A DNA stretch of 64,000 nt from Cliona cf. orientalis. Its lineage: Eukaryota > Porifera > Demospongiae > Clionaida > Clionaidae. Made by a program: the position numbers and the translations under genes. Positions 53,423 to 63,430 of this stretch are shown here, piece by piece. The DNA lies in contig OZ005701.1 in assembly GCA_963930775.1 (NCBI GenBank), forward strand, positions 992,001 to 1,056,000, read 5' to 3'. Within the stretch, counting starts at the first letter, position 1, and each line of letters begins with the position of its first letter. The notes beneath the pieces are model-generated. The model made no database searches. It saw only the letters and a program-made list of their open reading frames with translations, and was not told where the DNA came from.

Positions 53423-54010
53423 TCTCAGGCTTGCTCCAATATTCCACGTGGGTTGGCCACGCCTTCAAATTGGAATGGAATGGAATTCCCGGTATGAAGC
53501 CTTGACAATTGTTTGGACTCAGAGGACGCTTGACCTTTGGCTAATAGTTCACTAATTAAATCGCTAGTATAGGCTTTTGTGAAGGTTTTTAGAGAATATC
53601 GTTGTAATTTTCGAACTCAGCACTATTGATTTAGTGGGGGAGCCCCTCTTAGTTAGCACTGTAGAGCAATTTTTAGGTCCTTGGAATGTTAATCAAAGCG
53701 GCTAATTGACATTCCAAAGACCTAAAAAATGCTCTATAGTGCTAAGTAAGAGGGGCTCCCCCACTAAATCAATAGCTCTGAGTTCGAAAATCACAACGAT
53801 ATCCTCTTAAAATCTTCACGAAAGCCTATAATAGCGATTTAATTAGTGAACTATTAGCCAAAGGTCAAGCGTGTCCTACCTCCTCTGGTTTGGACTCATA
53901 ATATCGATGGCATCGGTGTTCCGTTCCGTTCCGATCAATGTGCAACGTCAGCAGATCTATATCTGCACCCTGCACCCACGTGGATTTTCTTCTCACCCAG
54001 CGGAAAGATA
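53423..54010. promoter_or_regulatory. divergent promoter between ABT1 and TTLL12, split by a MITE
   Basis: 588 bp separate the divergent start codons, but 369 bp of this is the MITE at 53520-53888. Without it the genes would be about 210 bp apart, like the other divergent pairs here. No TATA box was seen. Confidence 0.5.
53520..53888. mobile_element. hAT-type MITE, about 369 bp, with target-site duplication
   Basis: An almost complete palindrome. The arms share CGCTTGACCTTTGGCTAATAG, GAATTTAATCGCTA-like blocks and GGGGGAGCCCCTCTTA, around a centre near 53700. The ends are CAGAGGAC and TCCTCTG, and the flanks repeat GTTTGGACT (53511-53519 and about 53888-53896). The same CAGAGGA...TCCTCTG ends and 8-9-bp duplication are seen at 30480-30893, although the interiors differ. 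Confidence 0.85.
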
Positions 54011-57000
54011 ATGAATTTCGAGCGGTTCAAGCAGTCTCATGGATCCCAGTTGGAGAGAGTGCCGCAGATCTACTGGAAGGCCCTCTATGAGAAGCTAAGC
54101 TTGGAGGTGCATGGTATTAAATAAATATGTGCTCATGGAATGACCCCAGCAGCCTGCTACTGTACTTTCCCTTTATTCTCCAGCCTAGCCTAGCCTAGCC
54201 TAGGCACCCAACAACTAACCTAAATGGCGCTTCCTGCGATCTTTAATATATGCTTCAAATAGGTATTCTGCTTGAGCCTGTAGTCTCATCATGTCCGGCC
54301 TCCTTCCTTCTCAATTGTTTCGTAGGAGGGGTTGGATAATCTTGCATCTGGCCCGTGAGACTAGTGCTAGGCTGGGCATGATACTAGCTTGAGCTGGCCA
54401 GTTCTTTTGAATGTAATTATTTGGGGCTGATTAAGGAATCATTTATGGAAGATGACCTCTTTATGGGCTAGTGGTTGTGTTTGCAGGTGTATGATGCCGG
54501 TGGCTATTTCACGATGAGTCCCACGGAGGACGGTGACTGGAAGGTTGTGGTCAGCTCTGAGGATGGACTCAAGAAAGATGATGCATCAGCGTAAGCTTAT
54601 CTCATGTATTAAAATAATTAGCATTATAAAAATTAAGCCAACATAAGAATCAGTATTGTTTAAAGTATGGGCCCCCAACTAACTTAGGAACTTACTGAAA
54701 TATCATCAGTATTATGTTGCATTTCTTGTATTGTATGTAAACCTCAAATACCAATTTTAGCGGAATTAAATAAATAATTTTAATGCTCTGACCTGTGACC
54801 TTATTGCCTTTTTATTCTGCAGCATCTTCTTGGTGGATCATGCATGGACGTTCCAGCCTTCCAGTGCCCGTCAGCAGCTGCTTCACATTCCAGGACTGGC
54901 CAATCGGATGGCAGCGCTGATGGGCCTTGCCGGAGCTCCCTTGGACGTGCTGCTGGGTGGGCGGGGCAAGGAGGGTGACGGGGAGGACCCCTACGCAGCC
55001 GACAGTGAATCAGGTGTGGAAAAAATGACATTACACCTTGCGTATAAATTTTAGTAGAGGGTTACCTCCTTTAATCTGGAGAATTATTGATCAACAGTGA
55101 GTCAGCTACATGTAGTAATTTGGAGTTGCTTCAATGTGGTAACATAACCTAACTTTTCATAGTGTATGGTGGTAATGTAGGGTATTATAGATAATAAAAT
55201 GGGTAATGAAGGTAATACTGGTATTGTAGATAGTATTGGTAATTCTAGGGAGGGAAATCACCCTCTAACTCAGCCCCTCCCAAACTTTTTGATTTGCTCT
55301 TCTAATTTTAGGTGATGAAAAGGAGGCATGGTCAGATGATGATGATGATGACGATGATACAGAACAAGGAACAGAGAAATCAGCAGCTGCTACTTTAGCA
55401 ACGCCAGGACGAGGAGCCGCTCCTCTCGGCTCCTTTAAAACTGCTGACCAGGCGAAAGATGGCTACAGTTCTGGGGACTTAGGTGATGTGTCCCAGTTTT
55501 ACGCCACTGAGGTTCCAGACGAGAAAGACAGTGACTCCGATACGGAGGCTATACCAAGAAAGAGTTTCAAGGAGAGGTACGCAATGGCTTCCAAGGAGAA
55601 GAAGGATGGCTCAGCAAACCTGCCCGGGCAAGTGGTCGTACCGGATGTACAATCGGCACAAGGGGGTGTGGCCACAGAGGATGGTGGAGCCAGAGGTGAT
55701 GGAAAACAGGATGTAAAGGAGGTCGTTAGTGAAGCTCCTCCCACTCAGAATGAGGGGGAGGAGGAAGGAGCAGATTTGCCGTCCGAAGATCTGGTGGACA
55801 GAATACTTGAAACGATGTGGGGCTATTGCCACGCCTACCACATCAGCAATGCTGTGAGTTACATGTACACGTACAATGTTACAATTAAAATATTATATAT
55901 TTCAATATCATGCCTTAAATTATTTTCTTCCTTTTTTATATGAATGCCTAAGGGATATCTTTGTGTATATTACAGCGTTATAATAACTACACATGTATGT
56001 ACATTATATTCTTGCCTGTAGCCAGTTCCAATGTGGTACATCATGGATGAGTTTGGCTCTCGTGTTCGGCAGTCACATGACCCGACGGTTTCCATGGTAG
56101 CGTTCTTCTTCATTCCAACCCAACTGGCATTCAGTCTAATGTGGCCTACCAAAGACTTGGACTATGCAGGTAAAATTAATTTTAATGGTGGGATATATTA
56201 TAATTATAATAATTATATTATTACCAGAGAAACATTTATATTGCATGAATATTGAATATAATCATCGTAAAGATTCACGGCTTAAACTTTGAGGACAAGT
56301 GATCTTCAAATTGCTCATACCTGAAAGTAGTAACAGCCTTGATGTTAGCAAAAAATGACAATTTTTTAAATCATGATTTCCAGATGAGGTGACTTGTAAC
56401 TTTCTTCCTGAGAGTATCAAATCAGAGTTGGAGCGAGCCTGCCACACCCTTCCCTGGTCACGTGATAATCACCTGACACTTCCTCTCGACAGCCCGCTCT
56501 GGAATGAACTAGGAAACTTCAAAATTCCTGAGCCACAGGTACATACACAGTATATATAATATTTCGTATTTCGTGCAATAATTTTTCGCATTAAATAATT
56601 TTTCGCATTAAATAATTTTCAGATAAACGACCCTGTACCGCAATAATCGTTAATATTGCGCATGTATTTTTGCACGTTTAATTTTTGCATAAGCCTGGCT
56701 GTCCGAAAATATTTTAACAATGAAATATTCGTGATTTAGGGTATGTAGATGTATCAATAGATTAAGTCGTAGAAATTTGGCTCATGTCATAAGCTTTTCA
56801 AGTGCACATAATAACTAGGAGGGGCCTGTTTACAAGGTTATCAGTTTTCCCTCGTTGTGTTGTCTTTTCCCAGGAGAGAAGCGGAGAGACCCTTCCCGAC
56901 CACATCCTCTTTGCTGCCCATGAGCTGGCGGCTGCCAAGACACAGTTCACCGTCTACACGGACATGAAGCTGCTTCAGAGCTTCCTCACTCACCCCATCT

Positions 57001-57846
57001 TCAAACTCACCACGTCCAAAAAGACAGCAGATATCTTGTGGATCTCAGACCACTTTAAGGATTTCAGGTAAGGTGAATTACTGTAGACAACCGATTAATA
57101 GTGGGCACGTAGTTTCGACGACCATTACCTAGTCTACTATGCATGCTACAGGTTCTGACGACCATTACCTGCTCTGTTACATGTACGTCCATGTGCTGTT
57201 GCATGTAGGTCACTTGTGCCTGGCAAGTTCATCAACCAGTTTGCCTGTGAGAACATGATCACCTGCAAGGACCTCTTAGCATGCGTCACCTGTAGACGAG
57301 TTAATCAGTCAGGGGCTGCCCCGATTTCTCCCGACAACAACGATGAGAGGGGGCGGGGCCAGGGAGCCGCAGCAGGAGGTGGAGGTCCTACTTCGGCTCC
57401 GTCATGGCTACCGTTGACCTTTAACCTCCTCTACGAGCTGCCTCTCTTTGTCCATAACTACCTGAAGAGAGAAGAAAGGTGAACAGATGCATTGTTAAAT
57501 GTCACTTAATCTTTGTTTTAAGGTAGTATAATATTATTATGTAATGTACAGCCATTAATTTTGATGATGAATTTAGCCCATGTTACAATTTTTAATTCGT
57601 TTGATGGCCACCAATTTTAATTTTGGCTTGTTTTGCCAGGGGAGAGGATAACACTTGGATTGTGAAACCGTGGAACCTGGGAAGGGGAATGGATATTCAC
57701 ATCACCAGAAATCTCCATCAAGTCATCAGACTGGCCCAGGCTGGACCCAAGGTACAGCATGTGTAGAAGATATTATAATAGTAATAATTGGAATGGAGTA
57801 AGTCCTGAATAGAATGTGGAATGGAAGGATTGAATTGCCACACATA

Positions 57847-57936
<90 letters not shown>

Positions 57937-59333
57937 ATACACTGATGAAATATCACGTGTATTTCAGATTGTAAGCAAGTACATCACTGACCCTGTCCTT
58001 TTCCAACGAGATGACTTGGTGGGTGGAGTCAAGTTTGACATCCGCTATGTCCTTCTCCTGACCTCCGTCAACCCAACCGTCCTTCATGCTTACAATGTCT
58101 TCTGGTTGCGTTTTGCCAACAGGTAATAGTATATGGCATTGCTATGTTCGGGGGTGGGGGGAGCCATCTCTCCTGCTGTGTATAACTGTGCTATGGGAGA
58201 ATTGTGTACTGGATGATGGATTGTGTTTTTCCTCAGTTTAAATTGCAGTGTGACATGATAATCTTTTGAAATATTACTAATGTACATGTATGACATTGTG
58301 TGTCTATAGACCATTTTCTCTGGCCAACTTCATGGATTATGACAAACACTTCACGGTGATGAACTACCGTGATGAGAGCTCTCTGAAGCAGATCAACTGT
58401 GAGGACTTTGTCCCCCTCTTCAATCAACAGTATCCAGATCAACCCTGGACTGCTGTACAGGTATATATTATGCTATCCTGGGTAGGCAATAGAACACACA
58501 ATGTCTTATAACTAGCGATTTTGGTCCGCATGGGTGCTTGCCCAGGACACTATATTATAACATAGTAGTGTCTATAGCCTTTTCCATGTTGTATATATTC
58601 AAAGAGATGATTATACATGTACATGTGTTCAATGACACTATTCTGTATTGAGCATTTTCATAGATTTCGTCATGATGTTGTGAATAGACTATTTGGCTTT
58701 CAGTACGTGTACATACATGTATGTACTTCTCCTCTTCTCTATTCATCCAATATGTAGGACAAAATCTTCACCATGTTCCGAGGTTTGTTCAAAGCAGCTG
58801 CTGCAGTTCCTCCCCCAGCTGGACTAGCACCGTTCAATCAGGTAGAGTACATTGTCAGGATGAGAAACAATCATGCAGTGTAATTGTATAAAATTAATAT
58901 TAAATTTTTATACCCACATAAAGAAAATTAATGGATCTTGGCTAGTATTGTCAAAAATAAACTTTAGTCACTGATCAAAGTACGACAGTGAACTTCAAAA
59001 AAATCTTGCTATGAGTGTTATATATGCTATAGTGCCTCGCTGATGATAGTGTAATACTACTGGAGATTTTTAGTTATTAAAATTAACATTTGGTTGTTTT
59101 ATTTATTACTGCAGTCTCGTGCTCTCTATGCTGCTGATTTGATGCTGGAATGGGTGAACCGAGAATTGGATAATGGAAAAGTAATGGAGCCTCGACTCTT
59201 GGAAGTGAATTTTATCCCAGACTGTGTCCGAGCTTGCAAGTATCATCCGGACTTCTTTAACCATGTGTTTGAGGTGCTGTTTCTTGATCAAAATTCTCGT
59301 AGCAAGGATCTACCTGTCACTCAGTTACTATAG
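54011..59333 (+). CDS. TTLL12: TTLL12, tubulin-tyrosine-ligase-like protein 12
   Basis: Thirteen phase-consistent exons: 54011-54106, 54487-54590, 54823-55013, 55312-55853, 56022-56169, 56384-56538, 56874-57067, 57209-57478, 57640-57751, 57968-58122, 58310-58460, 58758-58841 and 59115-59333; 806 residues. TTLL12 signatures run throughout: [103 protein letters not shown] and [10 protein letters not shown]. The family joins an N-terminal SET-like region to a TTL-like ATP-grasp region; catalytic activity is doubtful in other animals. Human TTLL12 has 644 residues; most of the excess is an acidic, Ser-rich insert encoded by exon 4 (residues 131 to about 290, starting after a DDDDDDDD run). Exon 8 also carries a Gly/Arg-rich insert. 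Confidence 0.94.
56560..56740. repeat. diverged MITE-like sequence, TTLL12 intron 6
   Basis: Contains ACGACCCTGTACCG and GCACGTTTAATTTTTGC, resembling the middle of the element at 59925-60104 (ACGACCCCGTACCG, GCACGTTTATGTTTGC). Repeated TTTCGCATTAAATAA words form one end. It is probably an old, decayed copy. Confidence 0.45.
57848..57934. repeat. (CT)n microsatellite, TTLL12 intron 9
   Basis: About 87 bp of CT repeat about 30 bases upstream of the acceptor of exon 57968-58122, pyrimidine on the sense strand. Confidence 0.95.
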
Positions 59334-59366
59334 AATTTGTATTATTATGTCTGTAATAATTATTAT

Positions 59367-59581
59367 TACCGTATTTCTTCTAAAAATTCGGCATGAAAAT
59401 AATAATATTGCTTTAGCTTCGCCGAGTTAATATTCAACATTCTGTCTGCGTGCGCATTCCATTCCCGTTTATAGCATATACGCATGACGACCTTTGCCGA
59501 AAAATTAGAGACTATATTCAATCATTCGGTAAAGGGGTGCCGAATAATTAGAAGGGCCGAATTTTTAGAAGAAATACGGTA
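59367..59581. mobile_element. MITE, TACCGTATTTCTTC family, copy 1
   Basis: A 215-bp element with inverted ends TACCGTATTTCTTCTAAAA and TTTTAGAAGAAATACGGTA. Its interior is nearly identical to the copy at 60760-60983, including GCGTGCGCATTCCATTCCC. It starts 33 bases after the TTLL12 stop, so it probably lies in that gene's 3' UTR. Confidence 0.92.
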
Positions 59582-59767
59582 TTCTATTATTCAACATGTT
59601 CATACTGCCATAATGTGGTATATTATTATTATTATTATAGCTACGTGAGTTGGATCTGTTGCACGTACTGAACATTACTCTAGATCTGCAGTATACCCTA
59701 CAATACCTACATATGTTAATTGAAATCGAGTGCAGCTGTCCTTGTCTGTACAAATACAAGGGAGGAA

Positions 59768-59888
59768 GGATCCTTTGAGCTGCCGTTGTACCAAGGTATC
59801 ACTTTGAGCTCCCATTGTACCAAGCTATCACTTGGTACAATGTCAAAGGATTAATGTAATACCTTGGTACAATGGTAGCTGAAAGGAT
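59768..59888. repeat. inverted-repeat element, ATCCTTTGAGCTGCC ends
   Basis: About 120 bp with arms ATCCTTTGAGCTGCCGTTG and the near complement ending GCTGAAAGGATTC. TTGTACCAAG occurs three times and its inverse CTTGGTACAA twice. It is a short palindromic element of unknown class. Confidence 0.75.
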
Positions 59889-59924
59889 TCTTAGCTTCCT
59901 CTTGCCTATATAGCAAAACTATAA

Positions 59925-60104
59925 TACCGTAGGACGGGTTTTTAATTGCGTAGTTTAATAATTGCGTTCTAGTCATGCAAGTGAGGCCAAATTGCGAATC
60001 CAATAATTGCGATGGACGACCCCGTACCGTAACTGTAGTATACGCGCGCACGTTTATGTTTGCGAAACGTAGAAAAACTCGCAATTAAAACCCGACTTAC
60101 GGTA
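59925..60104. mobile_element. MITE, TACCGTAGGACGGGTT family
   Basis: 180 bp with inverted ends TACCGTAGGACGGGTTTTT and ACCCGACTTACGGTA, followed inwards by AATTGCG. The interior shows further partial symmetry (AATAATTGCG). The terminal TACCGTA is shared with two other families in the window. Confidence 0.85.
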
Positions 60105-60759
60105 TTATATTCGACTCAAAAGTCCACAGGACTAGTTTCGCTAGGCAATCTATTAGAGACTAATGTTGGATAGGTTGGAACCCCCAACTGTAAGGCTTTC
60201 AGTGCATGATTCCGGCAACCCCCACCCAAACCATGCAGAGTCTACAGGAAAGGTATGCAGACGCAAGAGTGTACTGTTGACTGGACTAAATAAGTACAGG
60301 ACCGGAGGAGGACTGCAACAATGGCGTACTTATTAATAGGGGTAGGTAAATTATGCCGGCATAGTTTTGAGCATAATAGGTGTGTGTAAGCATTTGAGAA
60401 TTATGCTAGCATTATAGGCATCAACTGGCATAATTTTGAGGCACACAGTTGCAGGTAGTTGTTCAACACAAGCAAATTGACCTTGATCATAAGGCCATAT
60501 AAAATAACTTACTTGATTCTCATCCACCTTTTTCCAAAAAATAGGGGCGGGAGGAGGCATTTTATTTTTATTTTTTACTCATCAGGACACTAGAAAGAGC
60601 AGCATCTGGAGCATATTTTCGAGATATTTGGTAAAGGGTCGCTACTGCGCACGCGCGATAGCAATAAAATTCATAGAGGCGGCCTGTAAAAATTGGGTTG
60701 ATATTTCATATAAGAGTCACGAAATATGCAAAGTCAGCATTTACGCACTGTATATATAT

Positions 60760-60983
60760 TACCGTATTTCTTCTAAAAATTCGGCATGAAAATAATAATA
60801 TTGCTTTAGCTTCGCCGAATTTTTAGAGGTTAATGTTCAACATTCTGTCTGCGTGCGCATTCCATTCCCGTTTATAGTATATACGCATGACGACCTTTGC
60901 CGAAAAATTAGAGACTATATTCAATCATTCGGTAAAGGGTGCCGAATAATTAGAAGGGCCGAATTTTTAGAAGAAATACGGTA
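60760..60983. mobile_element. MITE, TACCGTATTTCTTC family, copy 2 (nested)
   Basis: A 224-bp copy of the element at 59367-59581, with the same ends and slightly more interior (GCCGAATTTTTAGAGG). It is inserted in the left arm of the hAT-like element at a TA and is absent from the right arm, so it arrived after that element formed. Confidence 0.92.
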
Positions 60984-61014
60984 TATTGTGATATAGTATC
61001 TTGGTATCATTTGT

Positions 61015-62341
61015 GCCTCTGGTGCCCTTGGTGCCCTTGGTGCCCCTGGTGTCGTTGGTGCCTCTGGTCACTCTGGTGCCCTTGGTGCCTCTGGTGCCTC
61101 TGGTGCCTCTGGTGCCCTTGGTGCCCTTGGTGCCCCTGGTGTCATTGGTGACCCTGGTGCCCTTGGTGCCCCTGGTGTCGTTGGTGCCCTTGCATAGCTG
61201 CCAAGGGTTCAACCTGGTGAGGAGTGAGATTTAGACTCGCCACCAATAGTACAATACTTTACGATTAGAGTACCAGGAGTGAGATCCAATATAAAACAAT
61301 ACATTTTCCTGCTGGTGTCGGGAGTGAGATTAGGTAGATAGGAGTGAGACTCACTCCCAAGGAGTGAGACTTGGAAGGTATGCCCTTGGTGCCCCTGGTG
61401 CCTCTGGTGCCCTTGGTGCCTCTGGTGCCTCTGGTGCCCTTGGTGCCCCTGGTGTCATTGGTGCCCCTGGTGCCCTTGGTGCCCCTGGTGTCGTTGGTGC
61501 CCTTGGTGCCCCTGGTGCCTCTGGTGCCCTTGGTGCCTCTGGTGTCGTTGGTGCCCCTGGTGCCTCTGGTGCCCTTGGTGCCCCTGGTGTCGTTGGTGCC
61601 TCTGGTGCCCCTGGTGCCCCTGGTGCCCTTGGTGCCTCTGGTGTCCTTGGTGTTGTTAGTGTCGTTGCAATTGGTGGTTCTGGTGTCCTTGGTGCCTAAG
61701 GTGCCCTTGGTGCCTCTGGTGTTGTTGGTGTCGTTGGTGCCTCTGATGCCCATGATGCCTAAGGTGCCCTTGGTGTCTCTGGTGTTGTTGGTGTCACCAA
61801 CGGCACCAAGGGCACCAGAGGCACCAACGACACCAGAGGCACCAGAGGCACCAAGGACACCAGAGACACCAAGGACACCAGGGGCACCAACGACACCAGG
61901 GGCACCAAGGGCACCAAGGGCACCAGAGGCACCAGGGGCACCAAGGGCACCAAGGGCACCAGGGGTACCAAGGGCACCAGAGGCACCAACGACACCAGGG
62001 GCACCAGAGGTACCAGGGACACCAAGGGCACCAGAGGCACCAACGACACTAGGGGCACGAAGGGCACCAGAGGCACCAGAGGCACCAGAGGCACCAACGA
62101 CACCAGGGGCACCAGGGGCACCAGAGGCACCAACGACACTAGGGGCACGAAGGGCACCAGAGGCACCAACGACACCAGAGACACCAAGGACACCAGGGGT
62201 ACCAACGACACCAGGGGCACCAAGGGCACCAGAGGCACCAGGGGCACCAAGGGCACCAAGGGCACCAGAGGCACCAGGGGCACCAAGGGCACCAAGGGCA
62301 CCAGGGGCACCAGGGGCACCAAGGGCACCAGAGGCACCGAC
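61015..62341. repeat. 9-bp minisatellite (GGTGCCNNT), inverted at its centre
   Basis: About 145 units of 9 bp, mostly GGTGCCCCT, GGTGCCTCT, GGTGCCCTT and GGTGTCGTT, interrupted at 61194-61378 by a unique segment. From about 61795 the array continues as the reverse complement (AGGGGCACC etc.), which makes the whole array a giant imperfect palindrome. All six frames are open over long stretches; these are repeat artefacts. Confidence 0.97.
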
Positions 62342-62842
62342 ACCAAGATACTATATCACAATACAATATATTCTCTTCATGTGCTCCTGATATTATACAG
62401 TGCGTAAATGCTGACTTTGCATATTTCGTGACTCTTATATTATGAAATATCAACCAAAAATTGGGACGGGCGGGGATGAGAATCAAGTAAGTTATTTTAT
62501 ATGGCCTAATGCCTGGCATATTGTGGACTGGTAAAGGGTTGGTCAATCAGCTGGTGCCCACTTTCAAATCCGAGCACACGTAAAACTAAAATTGCTAGTT
62601 ACACTCGATGATAGTGTAACCAAGTCTCCTTATGTCTCATATCGGTTTTTTTGTTATAGTCGGTTCAACTTGAGCATAATGGGCAATATATTGGGAATTA
62701 TAGGTGTACTTCTTGAGCATTATTAGGGAATTTTTGAGCATTTGAGAATAGCATTAGGTAAAAATTAGCATAATTTACCTACCCCTACTTATTAATATCA
62801 ATGACCCTGCATATTATGGCAGGAAGCTAGAGTTATGTCCCG

Positions 62843-62854
62843 TGCGCATGCGCA
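62843..62854. promoter_or_regulatory. NRF-1-type palindrome upstream of the C2H2 gene
   Basis: TGCGCATGCGCA is a perfect NRF-1-type site 18 bases before the ATG at 62873. It supports this being a real promoter/5' UTR. A similar but imperfect site is at 31340-31351. Confidence 0.45.
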
Positions 62855-62872
62855 TAAGTCACTCGAGTTGCT

Positions 62873-63100
62873 ATGGCTGTTGGCTGGCTGAAAATCTGGG
62901 ACGAGGCACTGGACCGCGGTCCCACAGGCACCTTGGCCTCACTCTCCATCCTCAAGCTGCTATGTAAAACTGTGTTTGCCGACAGAAAATGTCCTGTGGA
63001 ACTATGCAGTGAAACTATTCCATCTGACCACGCACTGAACAATCACTTTTTAACCCAGCACACCGACCTCAACATGGAGCGATATGGACTCTCTATTTGA
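62873..63100 (+). CDS. small protein with one C2H2-like zinc finger
   Basis: 75 residues in one exon. After an amphipathic N-terminal half (MAVGWLKIWDEALDRG), residues 40-62 contain C-x4-C-x12-H-x4-H (CPVELC ... NNHFLTQH), which fits a C2H2 zinc finger. The NRF-1-type site just upstream and the compact AT-rich 3' flank favour a genuine gene, but the length is short and I do not recognise the family. It could also be the last exon of a longer gene, although no acceptor is obvious before the ATG. Confidence 0.45.
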   Translation: MAVGWLKIWDEALDRGPTGTLASLSILKLLCKTVFADRKCPVELCSETIPSDHALNNHFLTQHTDLNMERYGLSI

Positions 63101-63430
63101 CACTATTTGTTCATGTTCTGAAGAACGTTTTACTATTGGTTTAAAATTAAGTAAATTTGTGTAATTTTCTATCATAGTATAAGTATATCTACACTGTATT
63201 GTGTATCCTGTTTGGGCAGTAAATATGAACTTTGACTTTGACTTTGACTTTTGATGCAGCCGTGTACGTACGAAGTGCTTTATCAATGCCTGGGTGAACT
63301 TTTATAATACGCACTTTAATATGATTGTGGGAAGCAATGACGCATTCCATGATCTAAATAGTAGCGCGCTAGCAGCGCGCGATTAAAAGTCTATACGAGG
63401 CACACAACGCATGCAATAAATGCTGCCGCA
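63101..63430. other. intergenic spacer before HS6ST
   Basis: 330 bp containing a short (TTTGAC)n run at about 63228-63251 and a GC-rich palindromic patch (GCGCGCTAGCAGCGCGC, about 63364-63380) near the HS6ST start. No coding exon was recognised. Confidence 0.5.

Larger units (their letters stand above)
60337..62788. mobile_element. hAT-like non-autonomous element, 2.45 kb, with minisatellite core
   Basis: The ends are inverted, TAGGGGTAGGTAAATTATG against CATAATTTACCTACCCCTA, and are flanked by the 8-bp duplication CTTATTAA (60329-60336 and 62789-62796), as in hAT transposons. Subterminal arms of several hundred bases also pair: GATTCTCATCC, CAAGTAAGTTATTTTATATGG, AAATATGCAAAGTCAGCATT and GATATAGTATCTTGGT occur on the left and inverted on the right. 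The core is a 1.3-kb minisatellite that changes orientation at its centre. A MITE (60760-60983) is inserted in the left arm only. No transposase is encoded. Confidence 0.9.

Noticed and set aside
61371-62390. Open frames of 100-340 residues over the minisatellite
   Set aside because: All frames on both strands are open because the 9-bp unit is free of stops; there is no start context, splice signal or domain outside the repeat.
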